From contig JANBPK010001306.1 of the NCBI GenBank assembly GCA_027579435.1, positions 1-29,612 on the forward strand: a stretch of DNA of 29,612 nucleotides. Direction: 5' to 3'. The stretch's first letter is position 1; each line of letters begins with the position of its first letter. The notes under the pieces were generated by a model. It was not told the origin of the DNA. It saw only the letters and a program-made list of their open reading frames with translations, and did no database searches. The stretch comes from Candolleomyces eurysporus (Eukaryota; Basidiomycota; Agaricomycetes; Agaricales; Psathyrellaceae). Position numbers and translations under genes: made by a program. Below are positions 20,339 to 29,612 of the stretch, in pieces.

Positions 20339-23018
20339 ATGACCTCCGCAAGCTCGTCAGCGTCCACAACGCCGATGCCCATCACCCCCCAATCCACCGG
20401 CGGCCCAACGTCCNTCGCTGTGTCTTCCTCGGCTTCAGGCAATGGCGTTCCCTCGTCGCCGACGGGGGAGGGCTCATCGATCGCCAAAAAGTCACGTCGA
20501 CAAGCCACCGTGTTCACTCATGCAGGCAGTCCGAAGCCAGTCAAGCCCTTCAGCAGGAGTGCTGCAAAGCGCGAAAGTGTATTAGCATTGGGCAGTATCG
20601 AGCACCTGCAGCAGTACTACACGCGAACTGGCATGGTCAACAAGAAAAAGTGAGCTCTCCTGTCCTTATTCCACACCCAGCTGACCACGATCTGTCTCTC
20701 CAGCCCTCTGTTCGATAAGAAGCACTATGGAATGGTCCCAGCTATCGGTGGTATGCCTCTCTCACCTACGGAGGCTAGCCATGTCGAGGAGCAGCCCCCT
20801 TCGATCGAAGCTGCACTTGCGCCGCAGCCCGAGCCCACTCGATCGACGCCCCCGGTCATCGTCGCTCCCCACGTCAAGTCCCATGAAGCTCACCCAGACT
20901 CTCTCCTCCCCGGAGTCGTCACCGAGCTGAGCGAGCTCGTCAAGCTCTGGGAAATCGACGAGCCCCAGCCAACATCCCATCCCATCGACGTCTTGCCCCT
21001 GCTGAGGACGACAACGCGGACAATCCAGACCGTGCGCAACTACGTCCTCTCCCTCCCAAGTGACTCGGTAGCCTCTATCAAGACCCAGTTCAGCCGCACT
21101 CCTTCTTCATCCCAAGCCCCGTTCACGTCCACTCCTTCAACACCACCGCTGAACGACGCAGATCCATCGTCGTCGTCATCAACAACCGGCCCCCCCACCC
21201 GACCCACTCGCCCTCATCCGCCGATGCTCGCTAGAAGTCCTTGGTGTCCTGCGCGAACTAGAAGAGACAGCCCGCCTCCCACTTTCCGACGAGGCCTACG
21301 ACGCCCACAGCGACGGCGGGGGGNTCCCAACGAGGTGCCGGCAGTCGGGGCGGCCCCAGTCCCAGTCCACGCACAAGCCCGCCCCTCGACCTCCCTTCAA
21401 CCGAAGACCCCTCCAGATCCCAGCAATACTACGGCGACCTCGGCATCACCTTCTCCCTCGTCCAGGTGCACGGCAAGTTCCAGCAAGTCCCCGGTCTGGG
21501 AGGANGACGACGAAGACCTCTTCGACGACGAGTCCACCAAGGAGAAGCGAGAGATGTGGCACGAGAGGCTCGAAGTCGGGAACGGGTGGTTATACAGACG
21601 CGACGTCCAGCTGTCCGAACTGGCGAGAGAACGCACCGTCATCTCCAGCTACCTCGACGCAGTCGACAACGCCCTCTTCCCACGCAGCAGCGAGTTACTC
21701 GTCGAAGGCGCCACTGGGAATCATACTAAGAAAGAGAGGGGGTGGGAAATCGAGCGGAAGAAGATGGAGATTCGGACGAGCAGGTTCGCCTCGTTGACCC
21801 TGAACGGTCCTCGCTCGAGGTCGAAAGTGCGACGCGTGAGCTCGGGCGAAGCGTTAGACCGTGGCAACAGTGCCGGTTTTCAAGCATCCGCACTCCTCCT
21901 AGACTCGTCTGGAGGCAAGCGGAGAATATCAACCGGAATGCTGGGTTTGATGGGTGCACAAACCAAGATGGTGACAGAGCCTGAAGAGATGGAAGGTATC
22001 CGGGAGGAAGGCATCGATGAGGAAGACGAAGAGGATGGGGAGGAGCTCGACCATGAGCTGGAAGATGACGAACTTCCTGACTGGGCGAGACGATCCGCTT
22101 TCGAAGACGACGAGCTCGGTACGTACGGTCTCCCCATACTACTAAATTTTAACTCAATCATACTTGCAGGCCGTGCATACGCGTTTATCTCCGCGTACCT
22201 CCCCTCGACCTACCACCACGCATTGGTCCCTCCATCACCTGCTGTACAACAGCAGCGGCCTTCTTCAACTCCTTCAGACACAACCGCGGAACCCTCCCGA
22301 GCCGCATTCCTCTCCTCCCTATCTTCCGGTCAACTTCTCTGCCTCGCATACAACGTGTGCGTACGGAAATCAAGGCACCCTTGGGGCTTCGTGAGCAAAG
22401 AAGGCATCCACGACATCATCGCGCTCGAAAAAGCCGCAGCAGCAGAGGGCAAACCCGCTGCCTCCAACAAGACGGGGTGGACGTTCAGAAGAACGGATAA
22501 CCTCAGACTATGGATTGGGTGCGTACATCTCTTCTCCTCTACCGCAAATTTTGGTCAAAATTAACCTTTTTTTCTCTCGCGATAGTGCCCTCAAATTGAG
22601 ATACATGCTCCCGATCCAAATGCCCTCCCAGATCATCCACACACTCCCTCCTTCGCTGCTCAAGCTCCCGAGTGTAGTGTCCAACCTCGGGGGACCTAGA
22701 GGTCCACGGGGGAGCGCGCCGAGCTCGCCTAGGAAACTCGGCGGGTTCGGTCCCCCTGCTGCTCTTGCCCCTCCTGCTGCCTCGGGTATCGCGCAAAGCA
22801 AGAGCTCTGGCCCGGCTACACCCTCGTCATCCGCGTCCTCGCCATCCGCCATGTCTGCCGCTCAAGACAGCAACAGCAACAGCAATTTGATGTTTGACGC
22901 CAAGGTGGTGGCGCGGAAGGAGGAAGGGTGGGAGGATATGCTGGAGAGGGCGTTGGTGAGGTGGATGTGGAAGGCGGTTGGGGAGAAGAGGAAGGCGGTG
23001 CCTACGCCTATTGGGTGA
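20339..23018 (+). CDS. Conserved fungal Ser/Pro-rich protein, possibly RUN-domain
   Basis: Four exons (20339-20649, 20704-22118, 22170-22518, 22586-23018) with GT-AG introns, about 834 residues after allowing for artefacts. The first exon carries AAKRESVLALGSIEHLQQYY, and exon 2 begins NPLFDKKHYGMVPAIGG. Middle: an EVLGVLRELEETARLPLSDE segment and a YYGDLGITFSLVQVHGKF segment, then acidic stretches, LDAVDNALF, and a C-terminal helical part (KTGWTFRRTDNLRLW, ALKLRYMLP). The layout recalls RUN-domain proteins that bind small GTPases, but this is memory of the family pattern, not proof. Between about 21190 and 21505 the frame shifts three times: at a run of seven C (21190-21196) and at Ns 21324 and 21505, each behaving like one extra base. 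Start ATG 20339 is the first in frame; N 20414 leaves the beginning uncertain. Confidence 0.6.
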
Positions 23019-24202
23019 TTGCTTCTTCTTCTTCTTCTTTGCTTTCCTTTTACTGCTGGGTCCTTTGTCTTCATACCATACCCCATTCCGATTCCGATTC
23101 CACAACTTTCCTTCCGCTCCTTGCTCCTTGCTCCGGATCCTCTTCCTCCTCCTCCTCCTCCTCCTCCTCCTCCTGCACCCTCTCTCTCTCTCGCTTTTTC
23201 GAAGACTCTTCATGCACAATAGTACGCTCGGAATATCTCAATCGATCAACCAACCAATCTCTCTTTTGTTTTGTTTCAATGCTCAAATTTAAGTACACTG
23301 TAATCCCATCGACGTATATATCCATATGGGCCCTGCCCCAACGCCAGATTGTTCTCGATAGTTGTTGTTATATCTTATACACTTTTTATCTAATGTTAGG
23401 ATTCTAGGTATGATAGCACTGAATCAGCCGGCCCCTGGTCTTGTCAGCGGAACACACAGGGTTCACTGGAAGAAATTAATCGACTCCCATAACCTCGGAA
23501 GATATGCTCAAGAAAAGGTGGAGCGAGTAGCTTTGAACTTTGGAATCAGAACTCGATGAATGTAGAATGGTACGTGCTAGGTTCCCGCTGCGGTCAAATA
23601 TCGCCCATCGATTGTGCATTCCAACAGATCCGTTCCGAACACTCGAGTCCTTTGGCTTCCGTTAGNAAAAAAAAAAATTGCTGTGGAGCCTCTCTCGAGG
23701 CAAACCCCGCATTCTAACGAGGGCGTCTGTAGCGAGCAAGGGGGAGACATCGAACGGGAGGGATAATGAATGATCGGAGGACGACGTGACTGTAGGGAAG
23801 TGACGCCATCGGCGACCGCACACGCTTCGATCTGATCCATATCGCGTTGTGGGTGCATGTTGTTCATGAAATTCAGCAGGGGCGCTGGCAGGAGGGTCCA
23901 AAGATCAGTCTCCCAGAAATTCAGCACCATCTTATCAGCCCAGTCATCCATATCCTCTCGAAAGAAAAGGCACCAGCAATGCCACTGCCGGTACCACGTA
24001 GCAGACTCTTGTTACGCATCCCTTGCAAGCCATAAATCAGGGTGCGAGCCTGCAGCTTTTGGCTCCAGATGACAATAGCCGGGGTGCTCGTCATTGCCGC
24101 ATTTATGCATAGTATAACACTAGCAAAACAAAAGTTTACAGCATTTACATAAACCGCGCGGTAGTAATTAATACTGGAAACGCTCACCATCGACCTACCA
24201 CG
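23019..24202. other. Intergenic region with simple repeats
   Basis: The first 200 bp, probably the 3' untranslated region of the upstream gene, contain a CTT run (23022-23039), ten TCC units (23144-23173) and a short TC run near 23180. Beyond about 23400 there is one N (23666) in an A run and minus-strand open frames of about 80-120 codons (23577-23951, 23921-24211) with no recognisable motif. I do not call them genes. The last 100 bp should hold the promoter of the epsin-like gene. Confidence 0.5.
23144..23173. repeat. TCC microsatellite, ten units
   Basis: Ten perfect TCC units about 125 bp after the stop codon of the Ser/Pro-rich gene, followed by a short TC run. Reads as polypyrimidine on the coding strand. 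Confidence 0.9.
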
Positions 24203-25386
24203 ATGCAGCACTTTGGCAAGGCTGCCCTTCGGGTGACCAAAAACTACACCAAGGGCTACTCTGACGCCCAGGCAAAGGTCAGAGAGGCCACCAGCAACGA
24301 CCCATGGGGGCCATCTGGTAGCCAGATGAACGAGATTGCGCAGCTGACCTACAATCAGTAAGACCTCTCTCGACCCCGACCGAGCTCAGAAAGCTAAAAT
24401 CCACACAGAAACGACTTTATCGAAATCGTCGAGATGCTGGATAAGCGGCTTTGCGACAAGGGGAAGAACTGGCGACATGTCTTCAAGGTGCGGTTTTCCC
24501 CCGACGCCACAGATTTTTGGCAACAGCTTTAGTTTATTGATATGAATGGCCTTCGCAGAGCTTGACCGTTCTGGACTATTGCCTGCACCATGGATCGGAG
24601 AACGTCGTCATATACTTCCGGGACAACCTTTATATCATCAAGACACTGAAGGAGTTCCAATACATCGACGAGTATGGCAAGGACCAAGGCGCTAATGTGC
24701 GGCAGAGGGCCAAGGACCTCACTAACCTGCTCATGGACGAGGACCGTCTGCGGGAGGAGCGCCGTTCGCGGGCTCAAATGCGAGATCGGATGGTTCGCGG
24801 CGCAAGCCGAGAAGAGGACGACGAGAACACTGTGCCTCGTCGTGACGGGAACTCGCAGAACGGCCCCGCTGAAAATCGGCCCAATCGTGACGAGGACGAG
24901 CTCCGACGTGCAATTGAAGAAAGCAAAAAGTCTCTGGCGCAGGAAATGGTGAGGGTGGAGGAGCAAGAGCTTCAGGATGCTTTGAAAGCCAGTGAAGAAG
25001 ACGGGCAGAGGCGGAGGAACGATTTCGATAGCTCCAATTCCAGTCGTGCGATAGAAGAAAGAAAACGGTCTCTGGCGCAGGAAATAGCGAGGATGGAGGA
25101 GCAAGAGCTTCAGGCTCTTCTGAAGGCCAGTGAAGAGGAACTGAAGCGGAGGAAGGTCAACTATGGCTCCAATCCCAGTGCCCTGTTCGACGATGCCGCG
25201 CCGCCAAGCAATTCGAACTCAACTCCAGGTGCTTCCCCTCTTACCAATCCTACATCCTCCTGGCCGGTCCCGGATGCACCTCACAGGTTCCCAATGAACC
25301 TGGCAGGTCCCCCACTACAGGAGTCTGAGAACCTGGCGAAATCTGGGAGGGTGGCGGCCCTGCCGGGTCCTCCAATCCGACACTGA
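24203..25386 (+). CDS. Epsin-like ENTH and UIM endocytic adaptor
   Basis: Three exons (24203-24357, 24409-24487, 24559-25386), GT-AG introns, 353 residues. Residues about 15-145 form an ENTH domain: VREATSNDPWGPSG, DFIEIVEMLDKRLCDKGKNW, LTVLDYCLHHGSENVV, KTLKEFQYIDEYGKDQG. The domain binds phosphoinositides and bends membranes at clathrin-coated sites. Two good ubiquitin-interacting motifs follow (residues 189-202, LRRAIEESKK; 212-226, LQDALKASEED), then a degenerate second pair (239-249 and 258-272). The C-terminal 75 residues are Pro/Ser/Asn-rich. The usual NPF motifs and a clathrin box are not seen, and the protein is shorter than typical Ent1/Ent2, so coat contacts may differ. ATG 24203 gives the canonical start of the ENTH helix region. 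Confidence 0.9.
24904..25185 (+). repeat. In-frame tandem duplication of 141 bp in the epsin gene
   Basis: Two copies (24904-25044 and 25045-25185) each encode RAIEE..., SLAQE, EEQELQ and LKASEE in the same order, 47 residues apart. The first copy keeps the Ala-xxx-Ser core of both UIMs. In the second, the first UIM has Arg for Ser, and the second has Leu for Ala. Confidence 0.85.
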
Positions 25387-26540
25387 CTCGGACACCGATT
25401 CTGCCCGGCATGCCTGGAGAAACAATCTCATCTTGCGTGGGGTCTCGTAACGAAAGTTGTGGATTCATTGTAGGTCTATTGTGGTAGTAATCTATTGTAT
25501 TAGTAGTCATATGTACATCCGAAATCAATTCTCTGTAACTGTCTCAGAATTAGGCTCGCCTTCAAGAAGGTCAATCGCATGGGGTAGTAGACTCGGAGGG
25601 TGGGCTTCACAGGCTGAGTAAGAGAGAAAACCAGTGATATTGATACGCGTTAGCAGTCCCCGAATCAATGGGAGATGTGTAGTAGAGAATCGCATGAAAA
25701 AGCCTAGTATCGATATCATTATGAGCGCGTCCGCGATGTTTGGTCACCTCTACTGGACCAAACATCGCGTCCTGGTGAAATATCAATATTTGTCTGGCCA
25801 GTGATTGCACCGGCTTTCTCTCGCATACCACACCTCCTTTGTCCTCTGGACTCTGATAAGTTCGTTTCGCAGCCCAGGTTGCTCAACGATGGAAATTATT
25901 ACTCCTAGTTATTTACATGTTTGCCACAGACGCACGAACAATATTGCAAGGTGTCGAGCTCACACTACTTCAAAGCCAGATCTCCTTGATATGCTATCTA
26001 CGTATACCAGAAGCAATGGCATTTCCATCAACAATAGAGGTCATCCTCTCAAGCACGGGGGACCAGGTCACCGCAGAATGCGCTTCGTCGCGAACTACCT
26101 CGCACCCGGTCTTCACGTGAATCAAAGCACATGGTAGCTAACTTTTTGGCATTCTTACCCCCACCCCCGAGTGGCATTTGTACGTTGCCACGCCTAGAAT
26201 CTAACACATGTCGCAAAACGACTACACTGTAGAAGTGTGGCCCAACGCCAATTCCCAGACGCATCTATCTCAAAACCTGGGTGAATGATGTACTGAAAAC
26301 GCCTACATCTGGATACTGGAAGTGAGATCAGCATGCCGGTTGTAATGGCGGGTAATGAACGATTCCTCTGCGAATTTGAAGAACCTACTGATTTGAAAAG
26401 AAGATAGAAAGCTAATGGAGGTTATGGCCCACCTTACGAGCTTCAGCGAACCGGATCCTCCAAATCTGGACGTACAAATGGATACCCCTGAAACAAAGCG
26501 AGAACGGAAACAAGTTAGCTCACATAGTGGGAGAAAGGGG
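25387..26540. other. Intergenic region with a diverged inverted array element
   Basis: After the epsin stop, 25575-25790 is a reverse-oriented relative of the extra block in the long array spacers. It shares GGTTTTCTCTCTTACTCAG, the CGGGGACT context and the ACCAAACATCGCGGAC start. From 25790 to 26540 I see only short frames on both strands and no known motif. The boundary with the retroelement is not visible. Confidence 0.5.
25732..25769. repeat. 14-bp perfect inverted repeat with 10-nt loop
   Basis: Arms CGCGATGTTTGGTC (25732-25745) and GACCAAACATCGCG (25756-25769). The right arm equals the conserved motif before the F-box genes, and the reverse-strand loop CAGTAGAGGT is related to the CAGATGAGAT loop there. 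Confidence 0.9.
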
Positions 26541-26583
26541 GGACTCTCAAAAGGGGTAAGGGCCATCAGTCTTTTGAGAGTCC
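26541..26583. repeat. 12-bp perfect inverted repeat
   Basis: Arms GGACTCTCAAAA (26541-26552) and TTTTGAGAGTCC (26572-26583) with a 19-nt loop. It lies about 710 bp beyond the recombinase stop, in the part where 3' terminal repeats of such elements are expected. It could equally be a rho-independent-looking chance hairpin of the flank. Confidence 0.85.
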
Positions 26584-26663
26584 GTCATCCAGGAGGACGA
26601 GGGTAGATAGGATGTAAGTAGATAAACAATAGATTATTATCTGAGGAGAGATAGAGGAGACAA

Positions 26664-26711
26664 CCTTGGAAGCTAGGGAGTTGACACAGTTGTCAGTCCT
26701 AGTTTCCAAGG
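26664..26711. repeat. Nested inverted repeat, 14-bp outer arms
   Basis: Outer arms CCTTGGAAGCTAGG (26664-26677) and CCTAGTTTCCAAGG (26698-26711) match at 13 of 14 positions. Inside lies a second pair, TGACA and TGTCA, around CAGT. The near-symmetry resembles a site for a tyrosine recombinase, which would suit the neighbouring element, but this is inference. Confidence 0.8.
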
Positions 26712-27294
26712 GTGGTGGCGGTCTTCGGCGTTAGCTCGGGGCCCGCCCCCAAGCGGTGAGTCGGGAAGATCCCACAGCCCGCCGGATGCATTCCAGCGAG
26801 TCAGAGAGAGAAACCGGGACACACAGTCTGCGATTCTCTACTCTGAGAAGTAGGGATCGTTGAACTCACGAAACCGAAGAGCGGAGCGCGCAGGTAAGTA
26901 CACGGAGAGAGAGACCCAGCAAAGCTGGGATCCGTGACCTACCCAACCAGAGCGCAGCTCACCACCACGGATTCCAGATTCGCTGGAAACCCAGACCCGC
27001 ACAGAGCAAGCGAGGGGAGAAGACGAGATGGGTAGCTACCTGGACTGGGAACTTACTGTCGACAACCCGATATTGAGCCATCTTAGGCCGTCCTAGGAGG
27101 TATGATGGGCATGCATGTGAATTGGAGAGGGCCAAGAGGACAAGAGTATGGTAGAGGAAGCGGGAGTATACACAGTAGGTACGAGAGCAAGTCAGAGCAA
27201 GTGCGAGAGCGAGTCAGAGCAGATACGATAGCAAGGAATCAGCAGAGCAAATAGCAGAGGCAGAACATATGGGTAATCTAAGACTTGAGTACTT
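26712..27294 (-). other. 3' flank of the recombinase gene, purine-rich with short repeats
   Basis: No coding frame is supported. It holds a small hairpin (CCCAGC/GCTGGG arms, 26915-26929), a second one around 26838-26853, and a 22-bp repeat of about three copies (27183-27248). In the Ngaro/DIRS elements this position usually carries the repeats needed for circularisation. Confidence 0.45.
27183..27248. repeat. 22-bp imperfect tandem repeat, three copies
   Basis: Units at 27183, 27205 and 27227, with cores GAGAGCAAGTCAGAGCA, GAGAGCGAGTCAGAGCA and GATAGCAAGGAATCAGCA. Situated just after the recombinase stop codon. Confidence 0.7.
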
Positions 27295-28823
27295 TTAGAG
27301 GTCAACGAGAGCGCTCGCCGGGATGTTATTACGAATGCGGAATTCATCGAAAGCTTTATTAACCGAGTCCAATCTCGATGTATCATAGGAGGAAGAGAAA
27401 GAATTAGAAATAATGTCCGAAACACGACGCCAGTAAAGTAAGAAAGCGAGAGACTTCCATCGTCCGACCGAGGCAACGACATGAGGGGGCATACCTCCAA
27501 GAAGAAGTTCCGTCGCTCCGCCGATGCGGAAGCTATGACCGTGAACCCGGAGGAGCCCTAGAGAGCTCCAGATCGTATGGCAGCGATCTAGAAACTTGCT
27601 CTTGATCATCGGGACCCAACGGCCACTCTCCGTTTGGTATGAGAAGAGGTGGGAGGAGGAGGGAGCCGACGAGTTGACCTTCAAGTGGTTGGACATGGCT
27701 CTAACGGGAGAGCATTTGTCGTGACCAACAGCATGGATGTCAGCTCCGGCGTCCTTCGAGACCTTCGTCCATGGGATGTGGAAGGAGACCGACTCTTGAG
27801 GTGAAGAGCGAGAGGAGGATGAGGTGGGGAGAGAGGTTGCGAACGTCACGGCGGCAGTAGATCTGGGTGTATGGGTGAGAGGTGAGCATCAGAGGCAGTG
27901 AGTAGAGAGAAAGAATGACCGAACCTGTCGGCATCATGTCGAGGAGAGAACGACTTTTCGGATGAGACAGTGAGCTCACCGAGCCTGCAGCACGCCCAAA
28001 AAGCGACACAGGCGACAGCCCAAACGGCGGCGTCGAAGGAGTCCGACAGATCGAGAGCCTTCTGGAGCGTGAGCATGTGCTCCAGAGTGACGGGGTTGCG
28101 AGGTATTTTCTTTGAGGAGACCGGAGCCATCCTCGAGGAGCCGAGCTTCACCTGGCAGACGAATTCAGAGCTGCCGTACCAGGGAGCGTTGTTGATGACA
28201 TGCCAGGCGCGAACTGCGGACATCCAGGAATTGATGGAACTGGAGGAGGCCTTCGAGGCCTGATCTGCGACGAAGGCGGCGAGAAGGACGGCGGAAGCGG
28301 GCATGCGGCTATATTCGGAGACACCTTCTCTGTCACAGAACTCGGTGAACCGAAGAAGACCAGCACCGTATCCCGTGCGTGTGGATTCAGCGAGAGAGGA
28401 AATGACGGCGACGTTGATTTTGCGAATTGAGTCAAAGGAGATCTCCCCCAGCATGGAGTCCAGCTGGGAAAGCGAGTAGGGAGTGACCCAATGAGAGATG
28501 CGGTCTCTCGCAGCAACTGCAGGTCGAAGAGAGGAGGGAGAGAGCTTAATGTCTCTCGTTCCCCGAGGTTTGATGGGTTTCCCGACAAACGGGCGAGAGG
28601 CGATGACATTCTCTATGGTCGAGGGCAGGGAGGGCTGGTGAGAGGAGGAGGAGGACGGTTCGGAGGGGGTGAGGTGGTTGAATTTGCCGTAGAACATGCG
28701 CGGTGAAGACGAATGCGAAGGGTTCGAAGGGGGAGATGACTCCGATTCATTCTTCATGCTCGGCGGCGGGACGTTACGCGACGTCCTGGATTTTTCGAGG
28801 AGGAACCTATACATGAAGGACAT
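27295..28823 (-). CDS. Tyrosine recombinase of the retroelement, with one intron
   Basis: Exons 28823-27925 and 27862-27295 join in frame to 488 residues. The 62-nt intron (27863-27924; GTTCGG donor, CCCAG acceptor) removes an apparent frame change and yields DADRSTAAVTFATSLP, which reads smoothly into VSFHIPWTK. The enzyme would insert the circular DNA copy of the element. After a Ser/Pro-rich start of about 110 residues come a SAM-like core-binding part (ESTRTGYGAGLLRFTEFCD) and the catalytic domain: first Arg in CCRLGELTV, HSFR in HGHSFRIGGAT, GRW, and the Tyr in FLLYWRR. The start at 28823 is a choice: it overlaps the RNase H frame by 17 nt, and the frame is open further upstream. Confidence 0.75.
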
Positions 28824-29612
28824 AGGGACGGAGCTCAGTAGGGAGCTCGAATTTTGAGGCAATTCGACGAGACCCGGGACCCAGATCTCCGCGCGAGATA
28901 GGGTCAGCGGGGTTGTCAGCAGACTTGACATAAACGACATCAAGCGAGATATGGAGAGCGTCCAGGATGTACATGAATCTGTTATCAGAGTGAGTAAGAT
29001 GAGGGGAAAGTAGAGAGAGAAGGAAGAACCTTCGAATCGAGTAATTAACCTCGACATTGCGGCTACGGCCTTTATAGTAGGCGCCAATAATACCCTGGTT
29101 ATCGGACTGGACTCGAACCTTGCAGTCGCGAAGGCCTCGAGCTTCGAGATGAAGAACGAGGAACTCGAGGGCAAGGCACTCGAGCCAACCGATATCTCTC
29201 CAGGGGCCCTTCCACCCTTCAGCTAGTCTCCAAGCGTCCCACTCGTCACCCCAGACCAGTCCGATGCCCCAATCGGTGGAGGCGTCGACACTGATGCCAG
29301 GGTCTAAGAGTTCGCCATAAGGGACGAGAGAACGGGTGAAGTCGGGGATGGAGAGCTGTTGGACCCACCAGGCGACATCGGTCACGACTGAGGGAGGAGG
29401 ATGGAGGGTGGTGCCTCGAGGGTATTTCGCGTAGTGTGCGATGAAGGAGGAGATGGAGGCGAGATGAGAACGACCGAGGCGGTGTACGAAGGCGATATGG
29501 CAGAGGGAGCCATGAAGCTTCATGAGCCATTCCTCTGAGACACGACCACCGTTCTTCACGTAGGCAAGAAATGAGTCAGCGCGAAAAAGGAATTTTTTCC
29601 TCTTCTCTTCGG
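28807..29612 (-). CDS. Reverse transcriptase end plus RNase H, partial
   Basis: The frame is open to the window edge (267 codons visible) and ends with TAG at 28807. The first part (HGSLCHIAFVHRLGRSHLAS) resembles the connection after the polymerase palm in DIRS/Ngaro-type reverse transcriptases; the palm with its catalytic aspartates is outside the window. The RNase H fold follows: first Asp in DASTDWGIG, Glu in GWLECLALE, Asp in QSDNQG, last Asp in NPADPISRG. All four acidic residues are present, so the nuclease looks active. No methyltransferase follows; the recombinase frame overlaps its end. Confidence 0.8.
   Translation of the reverse strand, partial: EEKRKKFLFRADSFLAYVKNGGRVSEEWLMKLHGSLCHIAFVHRLGRSHLASISSFIAHYAKYPRGTTLHPPPSVVTDVAWWVQQLSIPDFTRSLVPYGELLDPGISVDASTDWGIGLVWGDEWDAWRLAEGWKGPWRDIGWLECLALEFLVLHLEARGLRDCKVRVQSDNQGIIGAYYKGRSRNVEVNYSIRRFFLLSLLSPHLTHSDNRFMYILDALHISLDVVYVKSADNPADPISRGDLGPGSRRIASKFELPTELRPYVLHV

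Larger units (their letters stand above)
26541..29612 (-). mobile_element. Tyrosine-recombinase retrotransposon, Ngaro-like, partial
   Basis: The order on the minus strand is end of reverse transcriptase, RNase H, then tyrosine recombinase, with no methyltransferase domain between. That matches Ngaro-type better than DIRS-type elements. The gag gene, most of the reverse transcriptase and the 5' repeat lie beyond the right window edge. The 3' boundary is unknown; I set it at the last inverted repeat seen. The open frames look intact, so the copy may be recent. Confidence 0.65.

Noticed and set aside
22119..22169. In-frame 51-nt segment of the Ser/Pro-rich gene as coding
   Set aside because: It has a GTACGT donor and TTGCAG acceptor, and removing it joins DDELGRAYAF cleanly; it lacks a stop, so retention is possible but not preferred.
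23577..24211. Minus-strand frames between the Ser/Pro-rich gene and the epsin
   Set aside because: No motif, an N in an A run, and no supporting splice pattern.
25917..26120. Small open frame of 67 codons after the epsin gene
   Set aside because: No recognisable domain and no context; not distinguishable from chance.
27846..29174. A single long recombinase frame of 442 codons up to 29174
   Set aside because: Its first 110 codons or so overlap the RNase H domain in another frame, and its last 20 are intron; the spliced gene explains the catalytic domain better.

Overview
The window looks like nuclear DNA of a filamentous basidiomycete, most likely an agaricomycete. The protein-coding genes are split by many short GT-AG introns (mostly 50-90 nt, often with GTGCGT donors). 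The recognisable families are MTO1, an ENTH/UIM epsin and a tyrosine-recombinase retroelement. I ran no database search; family names rest on motifs read from the translations.

Layout. (1) 1-1160: AT-rich sequence unlike the rest, with a 34-bp minisatellite at 263-456 and no gene I can support. (2) About 1310-17093: a tandem array of five same-strand genes (starts 2234, 5884, 8185, 12001, 14589), each an uninterrupted 558-562 residue F-box-like protein. The spacers share repeated blocks. Genes 1 and 3 carry one kind of leader (type A), genes 2, 4 and 5 another (type B); every leader ends in a 56-57 nt intron just before the ATG. Patchwork similarity between copies points to gene conversion. 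(3) 17046-20104, minus: a complete 14-exon gene for the mitochondrial tRNA-modifying enzyme MTO1; joining the exons gives exactly 669 residues. Its last codons lie in sequence that also occurs in the array spacers. (4) 20339-23018, plus: a divergent gene for a large Ser/Pro-rich fungal protein, possibly of the RUN-domain type, whose frame is broken three times by apparent assembly insertions. (5) 24203-25386, plus: an epsin-like ENTH protein with a duplicated ubiquitin-interacting segment. (6) 25387-26540: spacer with an inverted, diverged copy of an array-spacer element. (7) About 26541-29612, minus: the 3' half of a tyrosine-recombinase retrotransposon (end of reverse transcriptase, RNase H, then tyrosine recombinase), Ngaro-like in gene order, cut by the window edge.

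The genes do not form an operon or one pathway. MTO1 and the epsin are conserved housekeeping genes, while the F-box array and the retroelement are the fast-changing parts. The most interesting points are the array's overlap with the MTO1 stop region, the conversion tracts among the F-box copies, the intron inside the recombinase gene and the hairpins beyond it.
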